A stretch of DNA of 64,000 nt from Xylogone sp. PMI_703 (taxonomy: Eukaryota > Ascomycota > Leotiomycetes), in assembly GCA_021399445.1 (NCBI GenBank), contig JAJTUQ010000019.1, positions 95,138 through 159,137 of the forward strand, written 5' to 3'. Below the pieces are notes generated by a model that did not search any database, was not told the origin of the DNA, and saw only the letters and a program-made list of their open reading frames with translations. This document shows, piece after piece, positions 24,019 through 34,961 of the stretch (within the stretch, counting starts at the first letter, position 1; every line of letters starts with the position of its first letter). Both the position numbers and the translations under genes were made by a program.

Positions 24019-25899
24019 AGCCGCCCACCCGGCTAACCGACATACCGGGTTCCCGACACCTAACGCGACTGTGTTTTTGGCAAGATTCATATAGGTTTCT
24101 ACAATTTTGTGTTTTGAATAACTCTACCAATTCTAAGTCAATTTTAATAATTTGATGTGTTTTAAAGTCGTACTAAATTAAATATGCCGTTATACAAAGA
24201 AGAAGATGTTCAAGACGTAATTAACGCAGTGTTGCACGGTCAAAGTGTTCAAAATACTTTTAATGACTGGGGAATACTATATATTACTCTTATAAGTAGA
24301 ATAAGTGGCCTAGAACCTCGTAGATCAAGCCATAAATTGGAGCAAATATTCTCTGAAAGTCAAGAAACACAATTAGCTAATTGGATTTTACTCTAAAACA
24401 ATATAAGCTATACTTTAAATTATACAATTATGAAATCTATAATCACTAAACTCCTCCGAATCAATAGGTTAAATCGATTACCAGGAAAAAATTAAATATC
24501 TAGATTTTTGGCTTATTATCTTGAAATCTATACACTTAAAAGTATAAGGATTAATAATCATCGCATAAACAGAACTTTCCTTGAGTCTATTTGAGCTTTT
24601 TTTGAGCTTTTCGAGAATTTTATCATAAAAGTTATCTTTCTACAATATCAGTATAATATGAATAAAACAAGAATAATGGAAGAGTTAAGAATTAATGGGT
24701 TAGTTCTTGGAAGCTCTAAAAAGAAGAGAATTTATGTAAAAGGTAATATTAGCCACCATTGAATTATAATTTTGGAATATATTTCAGCTATAGACTAATA
24801 TATAAAACCTTTAATTATTTTCAAAAAAAAAAACAGATACAGGCTTAGTGATATCTTTCAAGATTAGAAAAATATAAAAGCTAAACATTTACTTACTCCG
24901 AAAATGGCTAGACCAGCAATTTTACAGTTGTTAAATGGATAAAAGATGTCTTTGAGCCTCAAACTAGGCCTCAAAGTTCAGATCAATAGCGATTATTGAT
25001 TTTAGATGGCCATGGAAGTCATACAACCGATGAATTTATGTAAGAATACTTTTAAAGCAAAATATTGCTTTCTTTCTTGCCAGCACATGCTTCTCATGTC
25101 TTACAGTCACTGAGTTTGTCAGTTTTTTCGGCTCTGAAAGCTATATATCAACGTTATATAGCTAAGTTAAACTCTAAGACTAATTTTTCTCTAATTAGTA
25201 AACGTAACTTTTTTATTTGTTATAAGAAAGCTAAATTAGAAGGTTTAAAAACTAAAAATATCAAACAAAGCTAGAGAGCTACAGGTTTATAGCCATTGAA
25301 TGTCAACAAGCCATTAAATTCTAGTCAAGTAATTCAATCTCTTTCAGAACCACAAACATCCCCAAAACCAACCCATGAACTAGAAAAAGTAACAGATATT
25401 GAAATTGTTACTCCTAACTATAGTCACCAAATCACTAAATTGACGTGGCAAATTCAAAAACACTTAGAAAACTCCAATCAGTATATACGCTTACTTCTTC
25501 AGAAAGTCAGCAAAACTTTAGACGATAAAAACATAGCTTTCACGCTCAAAGATCGCAAAATCGAAGAACTAAAACTACAGTTAGAAGTTATTAGGCCTTC
25601 TAAAAGGCTCTAAGTAGTTAAAAACCCCAATAGTAAGTTTATGAAGATTCCAGAAATCATGAGAGCCAAGAAAGAGCTAAAAACTAAAATAGCTAGTTGG
25701 AAGGCTAGAAACCCTGAATTATTGACTGTGACAACTTCTAAATTGGTGGAATCTATGCTTATGGAGCAATTGACTTTTGAATTTCAATTGGAATAGTTAT
25801 AGCTATTATAACATTGTAAGAATAATTGATTTTGTAGAGAGAGTGTGCTTTTGGAGGGGTGTCAGGAACCCAGTATGTCGGTTAGCCGGGTGGGCGGCT
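24019..25899 (+). mobile_element. Degenerate pogo/Fot1-type DNA transposon with 42-bp inverted repeats
   Basis: The left end (24019-24060, starting AGCCGCCCACCCGG) and right end (25858-25899) are inverted repeats of 42 bp with two mismatches. The 1.88-kb length is that of Fot1-class elements. TA lies just outside the left end; the right flank reads CA, possibly a mutated TA. The interior is AT-rich and its transposase is broken by many stops. The mismatches and stops look like C-to-T and G-to-A changes. Confidence 0.75.
24184..25795 (+). pseudogene. Broken pogo/Fot1-like transposase
   Basis: An N-terminal frame at 24184-24396 starts MPLYKEEDVQDVINAVLHG and continues through QSVQNTFNDWGI, the psq/CENP-B-type helix-turn-helix pattern of this family, to LANWILL. 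Past several stops, the catalytic part is visible near 24998-25130 as LILDGHGSHTTDEF (second Asp of the triad) and LLSFLPAHASHVLQSL, where the normal last Asp (LQPLDL) is lost. C-terminal coiled and basic stretches follow at 25296-25795 (TKLTWQIQKHLE; RAKKELKTKIASWKARNPE). It is not functional. Confidence 0.7.
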
Positions 25900-26114
25900 C
25901 AACTGTAGCCATTAAGCTGATGATCTCAAGCTGTAATAGCATATGAAGCAGCTTTAAATTGGAAAATATCCTGTATCGAAAATGGTCACGTAACTTCGAA
26001 TTCAGAATTACAAGTCTTCCTTAAATCGAGCCCTTAGAAACTTATAAAGGACATAAAGACGGCTCTGTTTATATTAGTCTTACATTTTACGTACATTTAC
26101 AAGATAATTTAACC

Positions 26115-26870
26115 ATGGTATCCACCTATACCTTGGTTGCTTTGAGTCTGACTACAAGTCTTTATGTGCTTTGGAAATTGTTCAAGCCATGCCCTGGACC
26201 TAGCGGCCTCAAACCGCTACCAGGCCCTCGAGGTTAGTACAAGCCCATTTGACATTAATCACATTACTGATATTCTGTGTAGCGAAATGGTTGGTAGGAA
26301 ATGCCCTTGAGCTGTCTTCCCGTCACTTTTGGCTCAAGTTTAAAGAATGGGGCGATAAGTGGGGTCCGATTTACAAGCTCTCTATTTTTGGCAAGACGCA
26401 TTTAGTCGTGTCAACGGAGCAGGTTGCAAATGCTTTACTGACCGACAAAGGCGCAATTTACTCATGCCGAGAGCAGTTGCCATTTGCTGCTCAGCTTTTG
26501 ACCCGAGGAAACCTTATCTTGTTACACCCTTACGGAGGTAGGCAGGCCGCAGTCTCTATTGTTTGTGAGTATAGCATAGGTTCTGTATTACTGACCCAAC
26601 ATAGATGGCTGGCGAAACATGCGGCGATTTATGCATCAGGCTGTAAATACCAAAGAGGCTATTAGTTATGAGCCAGTACAGCTGTATGAAGTGAAGCGCC
26701 TTGTGTTCGATCTGATCCGGGCACCAGAAAAGTATGAGATGTGGTTTGAACGATTTTCCGGCAGTGAATATATTTCTCCAGATCGGCTACGGGAAAATAT
26801 CACAAACAGGGGAGGAACCTTGTCTCAGAGATTGTATCGAAGTCGTTCACACATTATATACGAAGTTACC
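26115..26870 (+). pseudogene. Truncated cytochrome P450 relic (5' half only)
   Basis: ATG at 26115 opens a membrane anchor and hinge (CPGPSGLKPLPGPR), interrupted by an intron (GTTAGT...TGTAG, about 26233-26281), then KWLVGNALELSS and WGDKWGPIYKLSIFGKTHLVV. A second intron ends near 26605 and is followed by MRRFMHQAVNTKEA. Near 26760-26790 the frame breaks: the expected GYGKISQTGEE appears in a different frame, running on to EVVHTLY. Nothing corresponding to the I-helix, ExxR or haem motif follows; the sequence becomes AT-rich desert by about 26880. It is unrelated in sequence to the P450 at 844. Confidence 0.7.
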
Positions 26871-28113
26871 TAATTATTTCTCATTTATCTGTATTACTTT
26901 AGTCAGGCTACCTATTATTAATTGTTACTTACTAAAGAAAGGATAAGAAGAACATGTTAAACTCAAATAATGAGAAATTTTATACATAATAATTACTCTT
27001 AATCACTTTAATATTTGTGCATCGGATCTTTCCAGTGTTAAGAAAAAAATTCAAAAAAATTAATTAGTAATTATTTAATTTAATTTAATGACCAGATTTT
27101 GAAAAAGTAATTAATTAATAATTAAATTAAATCAAATAATAATTAATTACTTTTTCATTTGCATAATTTGTGCACAAATGTATAATTTACATAAAGATAA
27201 AAATAATGAATTATTATTAATCAAGATTATATAATATTATCCTGAATTTTAAGGTTTTATATTTTTATAATTAAAATTATATTAAATTTGACTATATAAC
27301 AATCATATAGTTACACGTAACCAAAGTATTTAATTACCTTTTCTTTTAGGTTTAATTTAATTTAATTATCATCGAAAAATTAAATTAAATTAAATTAATT
27401 CTAATACTAAATCTTTCTAGACTAGCATTAATCTCATTATAACTGTAGACTGACTAAGATCATGTTAGTACAAGGTTTAACCTGTCCAAAATGATTTTCC
27501 TGACTAGTTACATAAACTTCTTAATATTATCCTTAGTATAATATGTTTTATTATAAGCAATTCCTATCCTTATAAAGTTTTTCTATGTCTACAAATAAAT
27601 AGCTAGATTAACATTTAGTATATTTATTGTTATCCAAAAATTATTAATATTAATGTTATTAATACTATCTTTAGAAGTATATATACTTTTTAATAAAGAA
27701 TTTATAATCCTTAAACTTAAAATCATAAGGTTTGTTATAAGTAAAAACATTAACATATTAAGTATAAGGATAGGTCTTATAAACTACAAAAGAAGTATAA
27801 TTAGCTTTAGTAAAAGAAAGTCTAAGTCTATAGTAATATAATAATTCTTAACTTTATCTATAATTTTTATAAATTCAGTATATAATGATAATATTATCAT
27901 AAGCCAGACTAAGAAGTTCAAACCCATAAAATCAGTTTTAGTCAACTTTTCACAAAATCGACGGAGACCAAAAATACTATCATAAAAGACAAACTCCTTT
28001 GTTTTGTCAACATCACTGCTTAACTCATAGGCTATTATTATATATACTGTATGTACAACGTAAATTAATGAAAATCTGTATTAACTTATAGTTAAAACTA
28101 TCTCGGTCGACTT
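26871..28113. other. AT-rich non-coding stretch with simple hairpins
   Basis: It contains TTAATTTAAT-type simple repeats and two strong hairpins: arms at 27101-27117 and 27140-27156 (GAAAAAGTAATTAATTA and its complement), and arms near 27351-27368 and 27377-27396. No gene or recognisable element. The 27653-27841 frame is AT-biased and not convincing. Confidence 0.45.
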
Positions 28114-29545
28114 TCATATCAGAAAACAAAATTTATAACACAATATATCCCCGGGGAGTTGATTAAGGTTCTTTGCCGGAACACCTAGACTGAGTAATTT
28201 GAAGACATATTCCTGTAAAGCCTCACCTACCTTTGCAAAACTCTCCTCAGTTATCGAGCTAGACAGTCGTACTACTATTACGAATAACTGAGAAGGCTGC
28301 AAGTTTATCGTTTCGCTTTCGTCCTATGTTTTGAACAGGGATTCACCAGTACTACAGAGCCGCTGCAATAAACTATCTAGCAGTCGTATAATACCCTCTG
28401 CATCTACCCAGTCGTGCGTACAACATAACGCTATCTCTTTGCTTCTCGGGAACATATATAACGTTGGTCACCTAATCATCTGCTTACTGAGGCTGGGAAA
28501 GTATTCCTGTGCGGTTGATGGTTTTGAAACCACAATGAATGTCTTATGTACCCAGCTCTGCAAAATATCAGCATTTCCAACAGCCTGGTATACTTTCTTG
28601 TCTCCTTCAATGGTGCATGCAATAACGAGTGCGCATATCGTAAAGAGATCCACGCTACTCGTAGCTGGTCCTCATAGTCTCACTCCTCGATGTCGACATC
28701 AATACTGACTCCTGCAATAGTTGCCCATCCTTGGCGCCCAATTAGTTTTGCAAAGTCAGTAACGAGGCAGTAATGTTCTTCCGTGTCATCAACAGCCCGT
28801 TCCCAGAACCCCCATAAACCATAAAACGATCCTGCATAACATTTAGGATGTCAGCCACGTAATCTACCTTATCGAGGTCAACTACAAGTACAGATCTCTG
28901 GACAACAAGCAACTGAGCAGTCTTGACAAATACAGAGAGATAAAAGGTCTAATTAACAGGCTCGGAAAGTAACCATCTTTGCCAATGCCCAGGATCGCGA
29001 GAAACCCGACGACGACGCGATTGTAAATGTCCCCATGAAGGGCATGGTCTAACAAAGCAATCCCTAGCAATAATGTGGACTGATCCAGAGCCTGGATTTG
29101 AGCAGCGGATGACTTGTGGCTTGTATCTTCATCATCTTGCAGTTCCATTACCACGGCGGCTTGTTCAATGACAGTGCTAAGTGTTACAGTTTATGAAGCA
29201 GTAAGACAGTAATGTAATGCCGGTTGTTGACGCTGCCAAACAAGTTGATAAAGGAAACAGAGTAACTGTTTCCAAACCTTCTTGTATGCTTTATACGTTT
29301 TTTCCTTTAGCTTGTACAACAACGGGCGGTGAGCACTTCGACGATAGAGAAACCTATTGACTTGGTGTTAATCAAACATATTGATTTGATCTTCTTGGAG
29401 TGAAGTGCGAGCTTGCTCGATGATACGGTCAAACGATTCTAGGATGACAGGAAGGTGATAGTCTGCTGTATTTATGGTATTCTTCCTTGAAGATTTAAAT
29501 CTTATGAGGACTGGAGAATGGTTTTATGTTGTAGAATTTCAACCG
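28114..29545 (-). pseudogene. Remnant of a large fungal protein of the kind linked to telomere-associated RecQ-like helicases
   Basis: Minus-strand segments in several frames line up as one decayed protein. Upstream part (about 29540-29240): a helix with FDRIIEQART, then NRFLYRRSAHRPLLYKLKEK and KQLLCFLYQLVWQRQQP. Then 29154-28960: ELQDDEDTSHKSSAAQIQ, ALDQSTLLLGIALLDHALH and VVVGFLAILGIGKDG. Then near 28890-28780: VVDLDKVDYVADILNVMQDRF. Further down DQLRVAWISLRYAHSLLHAP. I recognise this as the conserved N-terminal region of large fungal proteins that often carry a helicase at the far end and cluster near telomeres. Frameshifts and stops are numerous. The family name is from memory of the pattern and moderately sure. 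Confidence 0.45.
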
Positions 29546-29585
29546 AGATAAGATCAAGGGCTATCTGGTATACTATTTAAATGTC

Positions 29586-31538
29586 TTAATTCCTTGTAAC
29601 CGGGGAAAAGTTGACGTTAAATCCGATTAGAAGGACCCGACCTGAGGAGCATCCAATCGCAACAGTCTGATCTCTAACAATCGAACGTATAGGTCGATAT
29701 TCCCAAGGAATCCAGAGAACTTTGTTTCCATTCCAGGTGATCCAAGATCTGTCGGCATGCACACAATACGCTGACCAGTCCGGAGTTTGAACGGAAAGTG
29801 GAGATCCATCCAAAGCAATGTAACCTATTTCCGTGGAAAGGCTGCGTCCGTCAGGACTAAATGTGAGTACCGAAACAGAACCACCAATATTGAGCAATCT
29901 CAGTAGCCGGCCTGTATCGGCATCCCAGATCTGCACGGTTTTAACTCTTGAGCTAGACGCTAGCCGCTTGCCATCGTGAGAGAATGCAGTTGAGTTTGGC
30001 AAGCTGTTATCATCCTCGAGTGTCTTCTGTAGCTGGCCTGAATCAGCATCCCAGATCTTTACGGTGTTGTCAGTTGAACCTGATGCCAGCCACTTGCCAT
30101 CGTGAGAGAATGCCAGTGACGAGATAGAGTCATGATGGCCCTTGAATGTCTGCTGTAGCTGGCCGTTCTCGAGAGCCCAGATCTGCACTGTGCCTTCGAT
30201 CGAGCCTGACGCTAGCCGCTCCCCATCCTCAGAGAATGCTAGCGAGTTATACCATTCGGCATAACCCAGAAGTGTCTGCTGTAGCTGGCCTGTCTCGACA
30301 TTCCTGATCTGCACTGTGCCATCACATGAGGTCGATGCCAGTCGCTCCCCATCCGCGGAGAACGACGCCACCTCGTTAGGCCATTCGACATTACCCAGAA
30401 GTGTCTGCTGTAGCTGGCCTGTCTCGGCATTCCAGATCTGCACTGTACCATCATCGAAAGTCGATGCTAGCCGCTTGCTGTCGCGAGAGAACGCCACTGA
30501 CATGATACAACCATCATGACCCTTAAGTACATTCAGGAGCTGTCCGTTCTCGGCATTCCAGATCCGCAATGTTTTATCAGCACCCGAGCCCGAGGCCAGC
30601 CACTTACCGTCGCGAGAGAACGTTATTAATCCATTGCCCTTAAGTGCATTCAGGAGCTGTCCGTTCTGGGCATCCCAAATCCGTACTGTGCCATCACCCG
30701 AGCTCGACGCCAGGCGCTTCCCGCCGCGGGAAAAAGTTACTGAACAGACCGAGTCTTCATGGCCTTCTAGTGTCTGCAAACGTGAACTCCAATATCTCTC
30801 CATTTGTGGACGTATATTAACCCATGGCGGTTGTTCATGCTCGAATAATATTCTGATCCTACTCATAGTAGGACTAAAAACGAGAGCCGACGCATATACC
30901 TGGAGAGGTGCGTTTTCGATTATGTACATATTGTATTGGATGAACCGATCTGCATCTCGCATAAAAGAGAGGAAATCTGTGGCAACCTTTGGATTTTGCT
31001 TGAGTAGTCGTGAGGAATCAAGTTGACTACTCACATTCACAAACATAGTCTCAAGAGACCTAATCATACCAACACCATCCGATACGTTTCCCATCAGACC
31101 AAGAGCTTCAAGCCAGTGGAGAAAATGTACCTTGAAAAAGGCGTAAATCATATCGTGGTAGGGATGAGTTTGGCTCTCTCGAAGGTGATCTACCCAGAAA
31201 CGGCACGCATATTGCGTGAACCCAGGAAGGTGTTCTCCCATCTGACTCCGCAATTTATCAGTAACCAGAGTTCCGGGACTTTCAAGATTACACATGTTCT
31301 TCTTTAAGTCTCTCCGCATGAGTTCAAGGCATCTTAGGAAGAGCTCTTCGTGAGCTTTCCTTCGGTGAATGACGAAGATTGCTAAGACGCAACGCTCTAG
31401 AGAGGATTCAAAAGCTCTCAAGAGTAGGATGATAAATCGAGACTCTTTAGGCCCTCTGAGAATGAGCAAACTGCCGGTGATTACGAAGAAAGTTGGAACC
31501 AGGTGCTGAAGCAGGAAGTCCCGTATATATAGCGCCAT
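29586..31538 (-). CDS. WD40-repeat half of a NACHT-WD40 STAND receptor
   Basis: 650 residues from the first ATG. The first 240 residues form the helical linker of fungal NACHT-WD proteins (KAHEELFLRCLELM, a CNLESPGTLV segment, then YACRFWVDHLRESQ, LHWLEALGLMG and NAPLQVYASALVFSP). Seven WD40 repeats follow (about 30780-29900), plus a weak eighth, with recurring units of the type GQLQQTL...FSHDGKWLASGS...VQIWDA. In intact proteins this half follows the NACHT domain directly. Here it is in the same frame as the upstream NACHT frame, from which it is separated by one TAG codon at 31593-31595 and 18 sense codons. It is either the 3' part of a gene with a premature stop or a separately started protein; the first is more likely. 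Confidence 0.7.
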   Translation of the reverse strand: MALYIRDFLLQHLVPTFFVITGSLLILRGPKESRFIILLLRAFESSLERCVLAIFVIHRRKAHEELFLRCLELMRRDLKKNMCNLESPGTLVTDKLRSQMGEHLPGFTQYACRFWVDHLRESQTHPYHDMIYAFFKVHFLHWLEALGLMGNVSDGVGMIRSLETMFVNVSSQLDSSRLLKQNPKVATDFLSFMRDADRFIQYNMYIIENAPLQVYASALVFSPTMSRIRILFEHEQPPWVNIRPQMERYWSSRLQTLEGHEDSVCSVTFSRGGKRLASSSGDGTVRIWDAQNGQLLNALKGNGLITFSRDGKWLASGSGADKTLRIWNAENGQLLNVLKGHDGCIMSVAFSRDSKRLASTFDDGTVQIWNAETGQLQQTLLGNVEWPNEVASFSADGERLASTSCDGTVQIRNVETGQLQQTLLGYAEWYNSLAFSEDGERLASGSIEGTVQIWALENGQLQQTFKGHHDSISSLAFSHDGKWLASGSTDNTVKIWDADSGQLQKTLEDDNSLPNSTAFSHDGKRLASSSRVKTVQIWDADTGRLLRLLNIGGSVSVLTFSPDGRSLSTEIGYIALDGSPLSVQTPDWSAYCVHADRSWITWNGNKVLWIPWEYRPIRSIVRDQTVAIGCSSGRVLLIGFNVNFSPVTRN

Positions 31539-31592
31539 AGTCGCAAATAGGATATGATCTAGAAAGTAAAGCTGGTAGGCGTGCCTTCGTAT

Positions 31593-33085
31593 CTAATCCA
31601 CGGCAGGCGATAAGAAATGTCGAAAAAGATTCCCTACATCTGCAGGCAATGTGAAGTATGGAATATGCTGGAGATATTCCTTGAGGGACAGATGAACCAG
31701 CTGGAGCCTTCGATCGCCCGAATCCCCATCGCGCCTGTATGATAGAATATGCCTGCAGTTATCAATATGTGCCGATACGTCCGAAGGATCAAGGCCAGTT
31801 GCAATTTGTAGTTCAGATTCTGTCAACGGGTGAAAAGCCATCGACACGCAGCGAATGATCTTTGCTACATCCTGCTGTCTGAAATGTTTCCCTCCCGTAC
31901 GTTTCCCTTCGAGAGTGTTGAGAAGCATCCGATTGTACAGAGGATAGAGACCTCTGGGGAGTAGAGTGTCAAGGAAGCCAAGGTCGCTACTCACAATCTT
32001 AGTTACCATCTTACTATCACCTTCCAAAATGTTCATGGCCAATGCTACCCAGAGGAACGTTCCATCTGCCCGTTCAGATAAGTTTCTCTCGAACGAAGCG
32101 AGCTTCGACCCTTCCAGCTTCATCTGCTCTGAATTTTCGACCTTCCAGCGAATAAATCCGCGGATATCCTTAAGCGTCTTCCCACTATATTCTCCCTCGT
32201 CCAGGTCTATCTTGAGTTGTGTCTCGAGACCCCTCACTAACGGACGACTGACAATTATGGCTTTAAAAGTTGGTCTCCCTTTTTGCCGATCTCCCAAGCA
32301 CATGGTTTTCAAATTCTCTCTCAGAAACTGGATGGATTCGCCATCGCATTCATCAAGGCCATCCAAAAGGAGATACATGCGCCGTTGGATGTTGCCGTTC
32401 TCCAAACCGCACGGCAACGGGCTGGCTTTGTTCTTGAAAATATCCCACAAGTCTTGGCGGGGGGTCTTACTAAAGAGGTCTGTATGTGGATCCTGGAGCA
32501 GGGACGAAACATCATTGTGTAGGGATGTGTTAGACTTGTCAGATTCTAGGAGCTGGTGAAGAAGGGAGAGAAGCACTACAAGCGCCGTATTGCGCAGTCC
32601 GTCCCTGTTATCGCAAAAGAATTTCAAAACCAATGGGTTGTCAGATTGTCCCAGTGTTCTTAAAATCCCAGGTAATTCGTCGATTAGATAGCTAGACAGG
32701 AAGGTTTTGCCTTTCCCCGGACCTCCACATATCCACAGGGCGTGCTGGTTCTCGCTCGTAAGCCATAACTGAAAATGCTTGTCATCAACAATCCACTTGC
32801 AAGTGCCGCTGGCGATACGCTTATCGTTCGGCGGTGGACCAATTTTAAAGAGGAGTGCATCTCTGAGGTCTCTTCTTTTTTCTTCCAGTGTTCGATGCAC
32901 TGGTCAATTTCCCACTATTAGCATGGGACTGCTACGAACCTGGAATAGATCGAGGTTATCTTGGGATTGAAACGTGCAGAAGGCTCACCATTCAAGGTTA
33001 TTGGGCCATTATTCTGAAACGAAAATGGCCCAGTGATGTTGTCCTTGACTATATATGAATATCTGCTCGCTTGACCTGAAGACAT
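31593..33085 (-). CDS. NACHT NTPase half of a STAND (NLR-like) receptor
   Basis: Two exons: a 97-base exon 33085-32989 encoding MSSGQASRYS through NGPITLN, then an intron (32988-32900) and a long exon. Joined in phase 1 it reads into VHRTLEEKRRD. Walker A (GGPGKGKT, about residues 91-98) and Walker B (RMYLLLDGLDEC, about 206-217) are intact; later NACHT motifs include ADGTFLWVALAMNIL and HPLTESELQIATGL, then RLQLVHLSLKEYLQ. The frame ends at TAG 31593-31595, where related proteins continue into the helical linker and WD40 repeats encoded just downstream in the same frame. Such receptors act in heterokaryon incompatibility and self/non-self sensing. The first exon is short and rich in Gly, Asn, Gln and Ser. 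Without the stop the protein would be 1136 codons. Confidence 0.75.
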
Positions 33086-33861
33086 ACCGACCAAGTAGAA
33101 TGATATTATGTTGTGTTGGAGACAAGTCTTTCAATTATTCGGACTTAGCAAGGAGGAGCAAGCATGTGTTCACTTATCAAATCCAAGCGCAGTGCGACTA
33201 GGTTCCTAGGTAAGAACGACTACTGTGGTGTTAGGATAAATAATTCGCACCCTAACAAGTCTATCCGTCTCGTTAGAAGGGATCCAGACTAATAATATAG
33301 CTAGAATCTAGACTTTGTCACTTACTAAGGGGTGAATTATTATCCTTTGCGACCAACTAGGTGCTGCAGGGATTATCTTCGAGTCCGTGAAGCCATAATT
33401 AGCGGACGTACCGTAGTTTGCTGGGGCAATCAGTGGTATAGATCATGAGCGAATGACATTTGAGAATCCTATTATCATTGCTCCGTTTTATTCCCTCAAG
33501 CCATGTTCGGGTGTCGTGTAGCAGTCTCTAGCATCTTGCAGCACTGCCAGTGAATGAATTCTAGGCATCAAGCGAGGCGTCCTTTCATGCAGTGATGCAT
33601 CACGATATGCAGCTGGACGTGACAGGCTTTGCAGCCTGAGCGTAATCAACCCCAATCAATATGATTCAAAGACGTTACCTTGTACCTGAAAGGCTGGGAA
33701 TGTAAGAGCACCACAGACAAAATAATACTCATGATGCGGCGGGGTAACCCACCACGCCTGGTGGCCGAGCAATATTGTCAGAGGTTATGGCGCAGTGGTT
33801 AGGCTACTCCACATATAAATTGTATGGTACAGAGACTCTATTCGTTGCTAGTCTTGATGAT
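33086..33861. other. Intergenic, no gene supported
   Basis: Upstream region of the receptor gene. It holds an imperfect inverted pair near 33230 (GGATAAATAATTCGCACCC) and 33330 (GGGTGAATTATTATCC), too diverged for a firm call, and a tRNA A-box-like stretch near 33787 without a matching B box. Confidence 0.35.
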
Positions 33862-34297
33862 GTAATCGTCGGCTTTTCCCACTATGGCTAGTGCGGCCGA
33901 CTTTTAAAACTGCGGTCCCCTTGTAGTCGGTGGAAGCGATTGACACATGGAAGCGAATGACACAAAATCATGATTTGTACAAAATACTATGAAATCAAAA
34001 GTAAGTATAATAATTTTGGTGTCAAATGAATTATTATATTGTGATTTACTTATTTCTAATTTATTTAATTCAAAAATATTAACCATATGTTGATAAATTT
34101 AATGATTTGTTTGAGGTGTAATTTATGGTTCAATTTCCCAGCGAAAACTTAAGCGAAAATAGACTTTTTCAAAAATCTGGCACAAAATCAGTTTTGTGTC
34201 ATTCGCTTCCATGTGTCAATCGCTTCCACCGACTACAAGGGGACCGCAGTTTTAAAAGTCGGCCGCACTAGCCATAGTGGGAAAAGCCGACGATTAC
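33862..34297. mobile_element. MITE with perfect 106-bp terminal inverted repeats
   Basis: The left arm 33862-33967 and right arm 34192-34297 are perfect reverse complements. The 224-bp centre is AT-rich and has no coding capacity. The outermost bases read GTAATCG...CGATTAC, so the true ends may be ATCGTCGG...CCGACGAT flanked by a TA duplication, as in Tc1/mariner-derived elements. Identity of the arms implies recent amplification or gene conversion between arms. Confidence 0.85.
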
Positions 34298-34402
34298 AGT
34301 ACATAGGGGTAAACCGGTAAAACTCTTCTCTTTTACCGACCGTTAGCTTCTACAGCTATGATTGGCCAACGCCAATTACGTAAGCAATATCTCTGACAAA
34401 TA

Positions 34403-34829
34403 ACGTAATTCCTGGTAGGTCGGATCACCCGATAGGTCGGATCACTGAAATTTACCGCAAAATCAAGCAAAATCGCATTCGAATAACTTCACAACTAAGA
34501 AGTATTATAAAATGATATCTTGTACAGTAATTAATAGTATTATAAGAATTATACTTATCAACTTTTTTATTCTTCAAAGTATTTGTAATATAGCTAAGCT
34601 TGTTTTAGGAACTTAAATCTATGTACATTTTGTTGTACAGCCTAATCTACAAATAGTGATCATACTAAAATTCATAATCTTACTTTATAGTAATAATATA
34701 ACAATATTATAAAATCTGACTACATATAATAAAGTGGTTGTTGAGTTATTCGAATGTGATTTTGCTTGATTTTGCGGTAAATTTCAGTGATCCGACCTAT
34801 CGGGTGATCCGACCTACCAGGAATTACGT
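34403..34829. mobile_element. 427-bp TA-flanked MITE, copy 1
   Basis: The element begins ACGTAATTCCTGGTAGG and ends in the reverse complement, with TA at 34401-34402 and 34830-34831. The inverted repeats run about 85-90 bp and include two copies of the hexamer-like GGTCGGATCAC unit in each arm. No coding capacity. A second copy of exactly the same length lies at 53539-53965. Confidence 0.88.
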
Positions 34830-34961
34830 TATCGGGCACTACCATAAATCACCTGGCCAATGAACACGAACTTTCTAAGTAAGGATGTCATCAATGAGCT
34901 CTTAGTGATTTGATTTTGATGTAAATAAGGTGTCTCTTAAATATAATAGTTTCACATCACA

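Noticed and set aside
27045..27400. Hairpins of TTAATTTAAT repeats as a possible MITE
   Set aside because: No clear ends or target duplication; simple AT repeats form such hairpins by chance.
31966..32559. 197-codon plus-strand frame opposite the NACHT domain
   Set aside because: Antisense shadow of the NACHT exon; no motif of its own.
33780..33840. tRNA A-box-like sequence (TGGCGCAGTGGTTAGG)
   Set aside because: No matching GGTTCGANTCC B box at the right distance and the arms do not pair into a cloverleaf.
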